64,000 bases of DNA. Origin: Deinococcus metallilatus. GTDB lineage: Bacteria > Deinococcota > Deinococci > Deinococcales > Deinococcaceae. The stretch is from contig NZ_CP038511.1 in NCBI RefSeq assembly GCF_004758605.1, forward strand, positions 1-64,000. Reading direction: 5' to 3'. A model generated the notes under the pieces. That model worked only from the letters and a program-made list of their open reading frames with translations. It was not told the DNA's origin and ran no database searches. This document shows positions 40,480 to 49,557 of this stretch, in pieces; the first letter of the stretch is position 1; every line of letters begins with the position of its first letter. Position numbers and translations under genes: made by a program.

Positions 40480-41103
40480 TCATCCTGGTCGCCGGAACAC
40501 CCCCAGTTCCCCGTCCGGGTCATGAACAGCCCGGTCGGTGGGAGCCACCCGCTGCGGGAACACGGCGTAGTTGCGCCCACCGGGATAGCGGGCACTGGGG
40601 TAGAGGATGGCGTCGTACCGGGCGCTGTCCAGGACCGCCCGCGCGAGGAGTTGCGTCAGGGCCAGGTGCCCGTCCAGGTTCAGCGGCAACCACTCCTGGA
40701 AGAGGTCGCCTGGCTGCACGTCGAGGTGAGTCTGGACCCCGAGATCGGTCAGGTCGAGGACGGCCCCCAGGCGTAGCTTGACGGTGATGTCCAGCCGGGG
40801 GCGCTGGTCGGTGCCCGGTTGGATCACAACGCCTGGTGGGCCCGTCACCACCGTGATCACCCTGGCCTCGGCGTGGGCGACGGCCGTGTTTTCCGCCAGG
40901 TACAGCATCTCGTGTGCCTCTGGGAACCCCTGCGGCGCGTTGTACCGGCCCCCCGTCACCACTGAACCGGCGGTGTTCAGGGGGTCGGGGCTGTACTTGC
41001 GCAGCGCGAGCAGCGGCACCGTGCGGTAGGCATCGATGACCCGGGTCGGGGTCCACAGGGGGGCGTCGAGCAACGCGCGCTTCAGGTCCTGGCCCCGCCG
41101 CAT
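40480..41103 (-). CDS. RES-domain toxin
   Basis: 207 residues from ATG 41103; its ATG overlaps the antitoxin stop (TGATG). RES domain: GGRYNAPQGFPEAHEMLYLAENTAVAHAEA holds the conserved Arg53, the Tyr in MLYLAE and acidic residues, and ILYPSARYPGGRNYAVF holds the serine block. RES toxins consume NAD+ by phosphorolysis or hydrolysis. The Arg and Glu of the active site appear intact, so an active toxin is expected. The longer frame upstream is rejected because it runs through the antitoxin gene. Confidence 0.87.
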   Translation of the reverse strand: MRRGQDLKRALLDAPLWTPTRVIDAYRTVPLLALRKYSPDPLNTAGSVVTGGRYNAPQGFPEAHEMLYLAENTAVAHAEARVITVVTGPPGVVIQPGTDQRPRLDITVKLRLGAVLDLTDLGVQTHLDVQPGDLFQEWLPLNLDGHLALTQLLARAVLDSARYDAILYPSARYPGGRNYAVFPQRVAPTDRAVHDPDGELGVFRRPG

Positions 41104-41477
41104 CAGGTCGGCGTGCCCGTCTCCGCCAGCAGCAACAGGCGCTGCACGGCCACCGGCCGCCGTTCGAGCAGGTACGACAGCGGCGCCCGGCCCTCCAGCA
41201 CCGGGTTGGGGGCGCGCAGCCACATCCGGCCCACCCCCAGGTCCCCGAAGACCTCCCTGAGATGCAGCCCGATCTCCTCCAGCTCGTGCAGCGGTTCCTG
41301 GAGCGAATCGCTGGTGGGGTGCTTGCTCAGCCCGCTGGGGTCGCGCTCCAGCGCCTGCGCCAGTTCGCGCATGGTCAGGCCGAAGGTGCTCGCCACCCGC
41401 CGGGCGTCCAGCTTGCCGCTGCGCGGGTCACGCGCGTCCATCAGCAGGTGGGCGGTCGGTCCTTCCGTGGTCGTCAT
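41103..41477 (-). CDS. Xre/MbcA/ParS-type antitoxin
   Basis: 124 residues. An N-terminal Xre-like helix-turn-helix (about 23-55; ARRVASTFGLTMRELAQALE) and the C-terminal toxin-binding domain of the ParS/MbcA family (60-124) with VFGDLGVGRMWLRAPNPVLEGRAPLSYLLE, the typical W-L-x-x-P-N-x-x-L-x-G-x-x-P motif. Neutralises the RES toxin and normally represses its own promoter. Antitoxin first, toxin second with overlap is the usual order in RES-Xre loci. Confidence 0.92.
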   Translation of the reverse strand: MTTTEGPTAHLLMDARDPRSGKLDARRVASTFGLTMRELAQALERDPSGLSKHPTSDSLQEPLHELEEIGLHLREVFGDLGVGRMWLRAPNPVLEGRAPLSYLLERRPVAVQRLLLLAETGTPT

Positions 41478-41491
41478 CCCTTCACCCCCAG

Positions 41492-41519
41492 ATTATCCTA
41501 CCATCAAACCTCTATTCAA
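41492..41519 (-). promoter_or_regulatory. Promoter of the RES-Xre operon
   Basis: On the minus strand TTGAAT (41519-41514) and GATAAT (41497-41492) stand 16 bases apart in an AT-rich island, 15 bases before the antitoxin ATG. Both hexamers are close to the sigma-70 consensus, among the clearest in the window. The intervening sequence with ATCAAAC/TTTGATG could be the Xre operator. Confidence 0.7.
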
Positions 41520-41628
41520 GCTCTATTTTTCCTCCTTCAGGCGGCGGGGCCGGCTCAGGACCGCTGGGAACTGTCCGCCGCAAAGCCGCGCCCCACCGTT
41601 GGGACGGACGCTCGACCCCGTGGACGAC

Positions 41629-42426
41629 TCAGGTCTGGGGAGGCACGCTGCCCACCAGCACCGCGGTGACCCCCAGCACCACGAGCAGCAGGCCCGCCTC
41701 GACCGCCAGGGCCGCCCGGGGAAAGGAGGCCGTGTGCGGGGCGAGCGTCCGGCGGACGCCCACCGCGGCGAGGAGCGTGGCCGCGAAGACCCCCAGCTTC
41801 AGCAGCAGCGTGGTGCCGTACCCACTCCCGGGCCAGGCCTGGACGGGACCCGCGTGGTGCAAGCCCAGGTAAAGCCCGCTCAGCGACAGCAGCACGACGC
41901 TCCCCAGGGCCACGGGGGTAAAGGCCCGGGCCGCCGCCCGCCAGTTCGTCCCCCGCCCGCAGGCCAGCACCAGCACGCCCCCGGTCCAGGCGGCCATCGC
42001 CCCGGCGTGCAGGGCGTGGGCCGCGCGCATGGGGAGGTCGCCCCCCACCGCCCCGTGCCCGCCGCCCGCCACCCCCCAGAGGGTGACGGCCGCCCCCAGC
42101 CCCACGGGGACACTGGACCGGCCAAGGACCTCGCCGGTCAGGAGGACGGCCGTCCCCAGCAGCGCGGTCAGGGCCGCCCGGCCTGGCCCGGTCGAGGTGA
42201 GATAGGCCAGCACGTCGGCGGGGGCCGTGAACCCCAGGGCCGTCAGCGTGCCCCCGACTTGCAGGGCCACCCCCAGGGCGATCAGGAGCGCGCCGGCCCC
42301 CTGCCAGCCGGGCCACCCGCCGGGCGGGGCCCCGACCAGGCCCGCCAGACGGCGCCGGGCGAGCGCGCCGCCCAGCAGCAGGGCCAGCCCGGCGAAGGTG
42401 AGCAGGCTGGCGGCGGCCGGCGTCAC
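41629..42426 (-). CDS. copD: CopD-family copper transport membrane protein
   Basis: 265 residues from GTG 42426, overlapping the copC stop (GTGA). Eight membrane helices; the CopD domain features [19 protein letters not shown] and [16 protein letters not shown] with conserved His are present. CopD/YcnJ moves copper across the inner membrane with CopC in the periplasm. In many bacteria CopC and CopD are fused or paired with YcnI, as here. Last gene of ycnI-copC-copD. Confidence 0.88.
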   Translation of the reverse strand: MTPAAASLLTFAGLALLLGGALARRRLAGLVGAPPGGWPGWQGAGALLIALGVALQVGGTLTALGFTAPADVLAYLTSTGPGRAALTALLGTAVLLTGEVLGRSSVPVGLGAAVTLWGVAGGGHGAVGGDLPMRAAHALHAGAMAAWTGGVLVLACGRGTNWRAAARAFTPVALGSVVLLSLSGLYLGLHHAGPVQAWPGSGYGTTLLLKLGVFAATLLAAVGVRRTLAPHTASFPRAALAVEAGLLLVVLGVTAVLVGSVPPQT

Positions 42427-42845
42427 TTCACCCGAAAGACGCTCTGCCCGCTGATCGGGTGACCGTCTTCCGAGGCGAGGCGCCACAGGACCGCGTACAG
42501 GCCCGGCTTCAGCCCGGCCTTGAGGGGCAGGACGACCCGCGCCGCCATGCCCGTGCGGGTCTGAATGGTGTCCGCCCGGGCCGCCGCGTCGTTCCTGGCA
42601 TCGAGGGCCGTCTTGGCGAGGGTGGCGGCGGCCTGCTGCACGGCGGCGGCATTGCCGCTGGCGGTGAGCGGGTAGACCTTGAAGGTGGAAAAGCGCAGGC
42701 TGACCGGCTCGCTGAGGGTGAGGGTCACCTGCTGGGGAGCGGGCACCGTGGCGCCGCGGGCGGGGGTGACGGCGGTGACCTCGGTGTGCACGAGGGCGGC
42801 GCCCAGGGTAAGGGGGAGCAGGGCCAAGAGGCGCTTGAGGATCAT
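42423..42845 (-). CDS. copC: CopC-family periplasmic copper-binding protein
   Basis: 140 residues. Signal peptide to about residue 18, mature start at [15 protein letters not shown], where the N-terminal His of the copper brace would be freed after cleavage (AALVHTE). The ending [15 protein letters not shown] is the CopC hallmark with the second copper histidine. An insert ([20 protein letters not shown]...) between is longer than usual. Delivers Cu(II) to CopD. Start codons and stops overlap with copD. Confidence 0.92.
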   Translation of the reverse strand: MILKRLLALLPLTLGAALVHTEVTAVTPARGATVPAPQQVTLTLSEPVSLRFSTFKVYPLTASGNAAAVQQAAATLAKTALDARNDAAARADTIQTRTGMAARVVLPLKAGLKPGLYAVLWRLASEDGHPISGQSVFRVK

Positions 42846-42895
42846 GGATGTCTCCTGTTGGAAGGGAAACGGGGGAGCACCCCCGTCCCCCGGTC

Positions 42896-43342
42896 TTACT
42901 GGACGGTGATGGTGCTGGCGGGGGCCTTCTCGGGATCGCTGCCGTCCCAGAGCGCCACGCTGCCGTCGCTGTAGGTCTGATAGATCTTCCAGCTCACGGG
43001 GCCCGCCGCGTCCGGGTTGCGAGCCTGGAAGTAGAAGCGGGCGTACTCCTGCGGGGCGATGCGGCCCCGCCAGGTCACTTCCGTGATCAGCCCCGCCGCG
43101 TTCGTCTTGACGGTGCGGGTGAACCCGGGCGTGACCTGAAAGCGGGTGATCGTCACCCCGGCAGGGATCACGAGGCGAATCTCGGTGGTGCTGATCTCCT
43201 TTTCCGTGGGCACGTTCAGGCGGTAGGTCTCCGAGACGCCGACCTTCGATTCGCCCGCGCCGGTTTCGGTGCGGACGGTGGCGTGGGCGGCGGCGACGGG
43301 GAGCAGCAGGGCGAGGAGGAGAGGCAGGGGTCGGTTGAACAT
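42896..43342 (-). CDS. YcnI/DUF1775 copper-associated exported protein
   Basis: 148 residues from ATG 43342, which gives a signal peptide ([21 protein letters not shown]) ending just before His20 of AAHATVR, the histidine that forms a copper site in YcnI. The mature domain ([55 protein letters not shown]) is the DUF1775 beta-sandwich. Family members usually also have Trp near the N-terminus. Upstream of copC by 50 bases, forming the ycnI-copC-copD copper uptake operon. Confidence 0.88.
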   Translation of the reverse strand: MFNRPLPLLLALLLPVAAAHATVRTETGAGESKVGVSETYRLNVPTEKEISTTEIRLVIPAGVTITRFQVTPGFTRTVKTNAAGLITEVTWRGRIAPQEYARFYFQARNPDAAGPVSWKIYQTYSDGSVALWDGSDPEKAPASTITVQ

Positions 43343-43455
43343 GGGAACTCCAAGGGGGAAGGAACGGGGACTCTGGCGGCCACCACTGGGGTGTTCAGAA
43401 GCCCTCGTCGTGGCGAGTCGGCATGACAAACGCCGACGCACACCTGGGGTGTGGG

Positions 43456-43848
43456 TCAGCTCGGCCGGGGGGGTGGCGCGCGGGCGTCCGCGTGCCGGGG
43501 CAAAGCCCGGCTCACCGGAAGCGTGAAGACGCCCGGGGGCGGCGGCGAGCGGGGAGACCCCGTGACCAGCTCCGGCACGCTGGCCTCCAGCCCGTAGGCC
43601 TGGGTCAGACAGAACAGGCAGTGGGCGCCGTGAGCGTGGGGGACCGGAGGCCGCCGTGGGGCCTCATCCCCGGGGTGATGACCACGATGGGTGGTCTGCG
43701 CTGCCGGAGCGCCGTGCTGGGCCTGGCCCACAAACAGGGGCGCCACCCCCTGGCCTCCTCGAGCCTGAAAGGCGAAGGCCGCCAGCACCGTCAGGAGGCC
43801 CGCCAGCAGGCGCATCCAGGGCAGGGGGACCGGGCGGGCGGCCTTCAC
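43456..43848 (-). CDS. DUF2946-like Cys/His-rich exported protein
   Basis: 130 residues. N-terminal membrane segment (about 11-28), a His-rich middle ([25 protein letters not shown]) and the CxxC-like block [11 protein letters not shown], followed by a Pro-rich tail. H-A-H-G-x-H-C-x-F-C resembles the DUF2946 group linked to copper loci. It lies 113 bases upstream of ycnI on the same strand, which supports a copper role. Function not established. Confidence 0.65.
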   Translation of the reverse strand: MKAARPVPLPWMRLLAGLLTVLAAFAFQARGGQGVAPLFVGQAQHGAPAAQTTHRGHHPGDEAPRRPPVPHAHGAHCLFCLTQAYGLEASVPELVTGSPRSPPPPGVFTLPVSRALPRHADARAPPPRPS

Positions 43849-43895
43849 GACCCTCTCAGGTTACGGGCCGCGGATGAGGAAGGTGCCCCGGGCGG

Positions 43896-45119
43896 TTACT
43901 CGTCGTGCGGCGGGGGCTGGTCGGGATCGCAGTAGTCGATGGCCGCCCCGGTCTGGAAGTTCCCCACCACGATCTCCCGTTTGAAGGGGTAGCCGACGCG
44001 CACCCCCTCGGCCGCCCGCTCGAAGGTGAAGCGTTGACCCTTGCGCACCGGCGTCTCCCCGAGCACCAGGGGCCGCCTCGCTTCGTAGATCGCGCAGTAC
44101 GGCGTGCAGAAGTAGAAGCCCAGAGGCCGCCCCTGAGCGTTCTTCGCCACCACCGCGCCGCCCGTCTCCACCGCGCGGCGGATCTCATGCCACAGGGCCA
44201 CGCTCGCCGCCGGGTCCGGGTCGAGCGCCCACATCTCGTCGATCACCCGCCCGGCGTCAGGGTCCTTGCGGAGGAACGCCACGCTGTTCGGGTCGGTCAT
44301 CGCCCAGCGGTCAAACCCCGGCTCGCCGGGCAGGGCGGTGTGGAGGAGGGGAGCCTCGCCCTTGCGGGGGGAAGCGCTGCGCCCTCCCTCGGTCAGCAGC
44401 GCGGGGTAGCCGATCAGTTGCCCGACTCGGTACAGCCCCTCGATGGCCCCCTTGGCGTGCTCCTCGATCTGCTCGTGCAGGGCCAGCGACGCCCCAGGGC
44501 GGTACATGCCCGAGGCGTAGTTCGCCTTGGACAGCGCCCCCTCGAACTGGCCGCGCAACCGGGCCAGCTTCGGGGCGTCGGCCTCCGGGGTGGTCTTCTC
44601 CAGGTTGTGCATCGCGGCCTCAGCGTGCAGGCGCATGGCGTCCAGGGCCGCGATCATCGCGTCGAGGTGCGGCCTCGGGCAGGGCTCCACCGGGGACCAC
44701 TTCGGGAGTTTGGCGGGTAAGGTCCTGGCAGGCAGTTCGAACGCCGGGTCGTGTTCCGCCTCGCTCGCGTACCCCAGCCAGCGCCCCACCTCGGCGTAGT
44801 AGGCGTTCACCTGGTCAAAGGTCACCGGGGGCACGAAGCCCACCGTACTGGGGTCGGCGGCCTCGTCCGCCTCCAGCATCTTGTCGGCCAGCGTTTGCAG
44901 CGCAAAGGCGTTCCAGGCACAGGCGAGTTCGAGCCCGACGTGGCGCTTCACCGCGAAGGGACTCGTGCCGCTGAGGGTGAGGTCGAAGCGGCGGCGTTCG
45001 GCGGCGTCGAGCAGCGGGTGAACCTGCGTCCCCGCCTGGCGGTAGGCGTACAGCGTCTCGGCGTCCCGCTCACCACGGGTAAAGGCCCGGACTCGGGTCC
45101 ACACTCCTGGGGTTTCCAC
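43896..45119 (-). CDS. Uncharacterised cytosolic protein
   Basis: 407 residues, no signal peptide or membrane helix. Mainly helical in the first 270 residues (for example AWNAFALQTLADKMLEADEA, DAMIAALDAMRLHAEAAMHNLEK), then a mixed C-terminal domain with FYFCTPYCAIYEARRPLVLGETPV and a final VVGNFQTGAAIDYCDPDQP. CTPYC and YCD could hold a metal, but no family is recognised. Codon use is like its neighbours. It starts 87 bases upstream of the LysE gene's end on the same strand. Confidence 0.6.
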   Translation of the reverse strand: METPGVWTRVRAFTRGERDAETLYAYRQAGTQVHPLLDAAERRRFDLTLSGTSPFAVKRHVGLELACAWNAFALQTLADKMLEADEAADPSTVGFVPPVTFDQVNAYYAEVGRWLGYASEAEHDPAFELPARTLPAKLPKWSPVEPCPRPHLDAMIAALDAMRLHAEAAMHNLEKTTPEADAPKLARLRGQFEGALSKANYASGMYRPGASLALHEQIEEHAKGAIEGLYRVGQLIGYPALLTEGGRSASPRKGEAPLLHTALPGEPGFDRWAMTDPNSVAFLRKDPDAGRVIDEMWALDPDPAASVALWHEIRRAVETGGAVVAKNAQGRPLGFYFCTPYCAIYEARRPLVLGETPVRKGQRFTFERAAEGVRVGYPFKREIVVGNFQTGAAIDYCDPDQPPPHDE

Positions 45120-45206
45120 GCCTGTACCTTACGTCACCCTTCGGGAAGTCGTTCCCTCAATTGAGGCGGGGGAAGAGGGCGCCGTGACGACCGGCGCCCC
45201 CCGTCC

Positions 45207-45857
45207 TCACCCGTGGTCCAGCAGGCCGCCGTGCAGCGCCCGCCACATCAGGGACAGGGCGAAGGTCCACAGCAGCGTGCCCACCAGCACGTCCAGCCAC
45301 CGCCAGGCCCGGGGGGAACGGAACAGGGGCGCGAGGCGGACTCCTCCGAAGGCCAGCAGCGCGTACCAGGCGAGGGACGCAGAGACGGCTCCCAGGGCGA
45401 AGAGGGTCCGGCCCAGCGGCGGGAGGGGGGTGGACAGGGCGCCGAACAGCACCACGCTGTCCACATAGGGGTGGGGATTGAGCAGGGTGAGGCCCAGAGC
45501 CGTGGCCGCCACCTGACGGGGACCGCCCAGCTCCCGGCGGGGGGTCCGGGTGTCGATGACGTTCGGGGAGCGGACGGCGCGAAACGCTTTCCAGCCGTGC
45601 CAGAACAGGAACGCGGCCCCGCCCCACGCCGCTACCGGGGCCAGGAGCGGGAGGCGCGCGAGCAGCGCCCCCAGGCCGGTCGTGCCGAGGGTGATGAACA
45701 GCATGTCGGCCAGGACGCCCGCGCTTCCCGCCACAAGGGGGTGATGGCGGTGGAGGGCTTGGCGCAGGACAAAGGCGTTGAGGGCACTCACGCCGATCAG
45801 GTGCGCGGCACTCACCCCGAACCCCTGCACCAGGGCGGCCGGGAAGAACTCAGCCAT
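45207..45857 (-). CDS. LysE/ArgO family amino-acid exporter
   Basis: 216 residues with six membrane helices. The LysE fold is marked by the start AALVQGFGVSAAHLIGVSALNAFVLRQAL (where P-G-P/N is replaced), the helix VLADMLFITLGTTGLGALL, and TLLNPHPYVDSVVLFGAL, the N-P-H-x-x-x-D motif of the ArgO/LysE branch. Exports basic or other amino acids. A truncated paralogue lies at 50 kb. Monocistronic. Confidence 0.9.
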   Translation of the reverse strand: MAEFFPAALVQGFGVSAAHLIGVSALNAFVLRQALHRHHPLVAGSAGVLADMLFITLGTTGLGALLARLPLLAPVAAWGGAAFLFWHGWKAFRAVRSPNVIDTRTPRRELGGPRQVAATALGLTLLNPHPYVDSVVLFGALSTPLPPLGRTLFALGAVSASLAWYALLAFGGVRLAPLFRSPRAWRWLDVLVGTLLWTFALSLMWRALHGGLLDHG

Positions 45858-45942
45858 ACCCCGGCCCGGTCGGCTCTTGAGAAGGGCGAATCATCCTGCC
45901 GAGGATATCCGTCGGGGCTGATACGTGCGGGAGACTGCACGA

Positions 45943-46245
45943 TCAGGAGGAAGGGAACTCTTCCCGGTCATGGCCGCACGCGGCCACCGCGGCCAGCAGG
46001 TCGTCGATCAGGGCCAGCATCTGGCCCACCCGCTCGGCCTGCACCAGGCCGCCGTCCCTCAGGCAGGCCAGGTGGTGGCTGACGTTGGGCTGGGTCAGGC
46101 CGGTGAGGGCCATCCGTTCGGACACGCGGCGTGGCTCCTCGCGCAGGGCTTCCAGGAGGCTCAGCCGCGAGCGGTCGGAAAAACCCCGGAACAGCTTGGC
46201 TTTCGCTTCCAGCAGGTCGGGCGCGGGGGGCGTCCGCACGGACAT
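45943..46245 (-). CDS. ArsR-family regulator lacking the beta-wing
   Basis: 100 residues. Helices 1-5 of the winged-helix fold are clear (AKLFRGFSDRSRLSLLEAL, then VSERMALTGLTQPNVSHHLACLRDGGLVQAERVG), with the recognition helix at about 52-62. Normally a beta-hairpin with VYYRL follows; here VGQ is joined directly to MLALIDDLLAAVAACGHD, the last helix. About 12-15 residues of the wing are absent in frame, so the protein may be a recent deletion with altered DNA binding. Metal ligands: Cys61 and Cys90-His92 are possible. Target genes unknown; it stands alone. Confidence 0.75.
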   Translation of the reverse strand: MSVRTPPAPDLLEAKAKLFRGFSDRSRLSLLEALREEPRRVSERMALTGLTQPNVSHHLACLRDGGLVQAERVGQMLALIDDLLAAVAACGHDREEFPSS

Positions 46246-46399
46246 GGGACGCGCAGAGCGGCCTCCCGCGCCACGAACAGGAGGCCGCGGGCGGAGTCGC
46301 CCCTGAGCAGGAGAGACCCAGTCTGGGTCGTGCCACGATCAATCCCCGGCCACCGCGACGAGCCCAGGTGTGGCACGCTCGGCGCCGCCCGGCCAGCGG

Positions 46400-46699
46400 T
46401 CACGGCTGCCGGGGCCAGCCGCGCAACGCGCGGTAGCGCGCCCTCGGCTCGGCGGTGAGCGGGTGGATGCCGTGCCGGGCGCACCAGGACAGGTGGAAGA
46501 CGGTCCCCAGGGCGAAGGGGCCGAAGGTCCACAGCAGCGACCACGGGCGGCCCACCGTGCGCGTGGTGAGCCCCACCCCCGCGAAGTAGACGGCCCACTT
46601 CGCCAGGCGCCTCTTGGGGCAGGTGCCCTCCTCGAAGTGGCGGAAGAGGGCGAGCCCGGCGCTCGCCAGGACGGGGGCGGCCACGAATTCCAGCGGCAT
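46400..46699 (-). CDS. Small membrane protein, unknown
   Basis: 99 residues from ATG 46699 with GGAGG upstream. Two to three hydrophobic segments (VAAPVLASAGLALF, WAVYFAGVGLTT and WSLLWTFGPFALGTVFHLSW), basic C-terminus. CPKRRL and SWCARHG hold the only cysteines. No family recognised. It follows mntH on the same strand by 39 bases and may belong to the same operon. Confidence 0.6.
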   Translation of the reverse strand: MPLEFVAAPVLASAGLALFRHFEEGTCPKRRLAKWAVYFAGVGLTTRTVGRPWSLLWTFGPFALGTVFHLSWCARHGIHPLTAEPRARYRALRGWPRQP

Positions 46700-46738
46700 A
46701 GGACACCTCCGGCGCGGGACGGAACGGGGGACCACGCG

Positions 46739-48022
46739 CTACCCCAGGAAGGTCTGCGCGAGCAGGTAGACGTTCAGGCTGATGATCAGCGCCGCGATCA
46801 CCCAGCCCGTCACCGTGACGAGGCGGGTGTTGACCAATCCCCCCATGACGTCCCGGCGGGCGGTAAAGATCAGCAGCGGCACCAGCGCGAAGGGGATGCC
46901 GAAGGAGAGCACCACCTGCGAGAGGACCAGCGTGTCGGTGGGGTTGAGCCCCGCCAGGATCACCGCAAAGGCGGGCAGCATCGTGATCAATCGCCGCACG
47001 AGCAGCGGAATGCGGAAGCCCACGAAGCCCTGCATCACCACCTGCCCGGCCATCGTGCCCACCGCCGAACTGGAGAGCCCCGAGGAGAGCAGCGCGAGCG
47101 CGAACGCCACGGCGGCAGCGCCACCCAGCAGCGGGGTCAGCGTCCGGTACGCCACCGTCAGGTCCGCCACGTCCGCCTGGCCGCCGAAGTGGAAGGCCGC
47201 CGCCGCCGAGGCCAGCATGCTCAGGTTGATCAGCGCCGCGATACTCATGGCGAGCAGGACGTCAAGCTGGTTGTAGCGGACCAGTCGCCGCTTCTGCTCC
47301 TCGGTGCCCGCTGGGATGCGGTGCTGGGTCAGCGCGCTGTGCAGGTAGATCACGTGCGGCATCACCGTCGCCCCGATGATGCCCACCGCCAGGTACAGGC
47401 TCTCCGGGCCCTCGAAGCGCGGCACGAAGCCGCCCAGGGCGTCGAGTCCCGGGCGGCTGAGGATCACCTGCACCACGTACGCCAGCGCGATCACGGCCAC
47501 GAACGCGGTGATGGCGATCTCGATGGGCCGGAAGCCCCGGTTCTGCAAGGCCAGGATCGTGAAGGTGATGACGCCCGTGATGACGGCCCCCCACAGCAGC
47601 GGCAGGTTGAACAGCAGCGCAAAGGCCAGCGACGCCCCCAGGAACTCCGCGAGGTCGGTCGCCATCGCCACGAGTTCCGCCTGCACCCAGTAAAACCACA
47701 CCACCGGCCGCGGCCAGCGGTCCCGGATGTGCTCGGCCAGGTTCTTGCCGGTCACGATCCCGAGCTTGGACGAGAGCGTCTGGATCAGCATCGCCATCAG
47801 GCTGGCACTCAGAACCACCCACAGCAGCAGGTAGCCGAACTGCGCCCCGCCCTGGATGTTGGTGGCGAAGTTGCCGGGGTCCATGTACGCGACCGACGCG
47901 ACGAAGGCCGGGCCCAGGAAGGGCAGCACCCGGCCCAGGCCCCTTCGGTTTGAGGTCCGCTCCAGAATGGCCGCCGCCCGGGCGTTCATCCGCTCGTCCA
48001 GGCTGGGGGACACGCGGCTCAC
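46739..48022 (-). CDS. mntH: Nramp-family Mn2+/H+ symporter
   Basis: 427 residues from GTG 48022 overlapping the mntR stop (GTGA). Eleven membrane helices. Nramp metal-site motifs: [13 protein letters not shown] (DPGN in helix 1) and [17 protein letters not shown] (MPH in helix 6), the Asp, Asn and Met that bind Mn2+. Imports manganese, which protects proteins from oxidation in Deinococcus. The cytoplasmic head ([15 protein letters not shown]) is typical of this group. Co-transcribed with mntR, so manganese-repressed. Confidence 0.96.
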   Translation of the reverse strand: MSRVSPSLDERMNARAAAILERTSNRRGLGRVLPFLGPAFVASVAYMDPGNFATNIQGGAQFGYLLLWVVLSASLMAMLIQTLSSKLGIVTGKNLAEHIRDRWPRPVVWFYWVQAELVAMATDLAEFLGASLAFALLFNLPLLWGAVITGVITFTILALQNRGFRPIEIAITAFVAVIALAYVVQVILSRPGLDALGGFVPRFEGPESLYLAVGIIGATVMPHVIYLHSALTQHRIPAGTEEQKRRLVRYNQLDVLLAMSIAALINLSMLASAAAAFHFGGQADVADLTVAYRTLTPLLGGAAAVAFALALLSSGLSSSAVGTMAGQVVMQGFVGFRIPLLVRRLITMLPAFAVILAGLNPTDTLVLSQVVLSFGIPFALVPLLIFTARRDVMGGLVNTRLVTVTGWVIAALIISLNVYLLAQTFLG

Positions 48023-48687
48023 GCCGTCACCCCCTCGGAAACCCGAACGCGTTCAGCGACGAGAAGGGCCAGGGTCAGCGGAGCCCCACCGACCTCCAGG
48101 GTCAGGGTGCCCAAGGCTGGCTCGTGAGACAGGACCTTCACCTCCGCGCCGGGCGTCAGCCCCGCCTCCATCAGGCCGCGCAGCACCGCCGGGTCCTCCG
48201 GGACCCGGGTGACCTGGGCCCGCTCACCCCGGCCCAGACTCGCCAGCCGCCGCTCGCCCTGGACCGGCAGTTCCCCGTTCAGCCCGGGGATGGGATCGCC
48301 GTGCGGGTCGAAGTTCGGGTCGCCCAGCCAGGCGGCGATGCGGGCCTCGAAGGCCTCGCTGATGACGTGCTCCAGGCGCTCGGCCTCGTCGTGTACCTCG
48401 TCGAGGGGATAGCCCAACGCGCGGTGCAGGTACAGTTCCAGCAGGCGGTGGTGGCGCACCACCTCCAGGGCGACCTTCTCCCCGGCGGGGGTGAGCCTCG
48501 CGCCCCGGTAGGCCGCGTGATCGACCAGGCCGAGGTCGGTGAGTTTGCGCAGCATGCCGGTGGTGCTGGCCGGGGTGACGTTCAGGGCGTCGGCGAGTGC
48601 CTGGGTGCCCACGGTCCCGCCCTGGCCCAGCAGGTAGAGCTGCTTGAGATAATCCTCCGCCGCGTGCGAGAGAGTTCGGTCCGTCAT
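48019..48687 (-). CDS. mntR: DtxR/MntR-family metal-dependent repressor
   Basis: 222 residues: an N-terminal winged helix (about 5-60; [40 protein letters not shown]), a metal-binding/dimerisation domain (65-125; [32 protein letters not shown] with Glu and His ligands), and a C-terminal FeoA/SH3-like domain (about 150-218; [17 protein letters not shown]). This three-domain type resembles IdeR/DtxR. With Mn2+ (or Fe2+) it binds DNA and shuts off uptake. It precedes and overlaps mntH; a matching operator lies just before it. Confidence 0.92.
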   Translation of the reverse strand: MTDRTLSHAAEDYLKQLYLLGQGGTVGTQALADALNVTPASTTGMLRKLTDLGLVDHAAYRGARLTPAGEKVALEVVRHHRLLELYLHRALGYPLDEVHDEAERLEHVISEAFEARIAAWLGDPNFDPHGDPIPGLNGELPVQGERRLASLGRGERAQVTRVPEDPAVLRGLMEAGLTPGAEVKVLSHEPALGTLTLEVGGAPLTLALLVAERVRVSEGVTA

Positions 48688-48696
48688 AGGTCATTA

Positions 48697-48712
48697 TTTA
48701 GGCTTACCTAAA
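48697..48712. promoter_or_regulatory. DtxR/MntR-type operator before mntR-mntH
   Basis: TTTAGG-CTTA-CCTAAA, a perfect 6-4-6 inverted repeat that extends to an A on both sides. It matches the TTAGG-N-CCTAA core of DtxR-family operators and sits about 10 bases upstream of the mntR ATG, so it should mediate autoregulation of the operon. Confidence 0.85.
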
Positions 48713-48783
48713 AAGAAGTCAAGGAGAGAAAGAGGCGGGGCGCCCCCGATCTGGGGGTCGGCGATAGCTTTCCCAATGTCTGA

Positions 48784-48799
48784 ATGTATGCTCATATGT
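48784..48799. promoter_or_regulatory. 7-2-7 motif upstream of ICMT-like copy 2
   Basis: ATGTATG-CT-CATATGT, five of seven arm positions paired, 19 bases before the ATG. A weaker member of the CATACGT motif set (CATATGT). Confidence 0.4.
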
Positions 48800-48818
48800 A
48801 GGTGTGAGGTGATCGACG

Positions 48819-49427
48819 ATGACACGAGACCCGGTGGAAGCCCTGGCCCTGCTCGTCTACACGCTGGCGTACGTGGGGATCGCCTTCGTGTGGCGCTCAC
48901 TGCTGGTGTGGCGGCGGACGGGGGTGAACCCTTACGTGCTGCCCGCAGACGACTCCGCGCACGGGTACGTCGGGCGCGCGATGCGGGTCCTGCTGCTCAC
49001 GGTGCTGGTCCTGGTGCTTGGACTGAACCTGATGCCCGGGCTGGAGGCCCGGCTCGGCCCGGTCCCCGCCCTGCTGGACCCACGTCTGGCCTTCCTGGGG
49101 TGGGTGCTGCTGCTGGCCTCCCTGGGCTGGATTGCCGCTGCGCAGGCGGGGATGGGGGCCTCCTGGCGGATCGGGGTGGACGAGGGCGCCCGGACCGACC
49201 TGGTGCAGCGGGGGCTGTTCGCCCATTCCCGCAACCCGATCTTCCTGGGGATGCGGGTGAACCTGCTGGGGCTCTTCCTGGTGGTGCCGAACGCGGTGAC
49301 GCTGGCGGTGCTGGTGGCCGGGGAGGTATTGATGGGCGTGCAGGTGCGGCTGGAGGAGGCGTACCTGTCCCGGGTGCATGGAACGGCCTATGAGGGGTAC
49401 CGCCGCCGCGTGCGCCGCTGGCTCTGA
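48819..49427 (+). CDS. Isoprenylcysteine carboxyl methyltransferase-like membrane protein, copy 2
   Basis: 202 residues, ATG 48819 behind GAGGTG. Four membrane helices, then the SAM-binding motif DLVQRGLFAHSRNPIFLGMRVNLLG (HxRNPxFxG) and the C-terminal EEAYLSRVHGTAYEGYRRRVRRW. Typical ICMT/PEMT fold. The substrate in bacteria is unknown. Divergent from the manganese operon; its 5' region carries the CATATGT variant of the 7-2-7 motif. Confidence 0.87.
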   Translation: MTRDPVEALALLVYTLAYVGIAFVWRSLLVWRRTGVNPYVLPADDSAHGYVGRAMRVLLLTVLVLVLGLNLMPGLEARLGPVPALLDPRLAFLGWVLLLASLGWIAAAQAGMGASWRIGVDEGARTDLVQRGLFAHSRNPIFLGMRVNLLGLFLVVPNAVTLAVLVAGEVLMGVQVRLEEAYLSRVHGTAYEGYRRRVRRWL

Positions 49428-49557
49428 CCTTTCGTTAAGCGCGCGCGTGCAGTACGAACTGTCGAATTGAAGCGGCGCAGGTGCCCGGGCGCTTCCCCCT
49501 CCTCAAGACGTATCGCAAGCGTGCAGTGACGAGACCGGCACCCGGGAAGCCCGCGAG

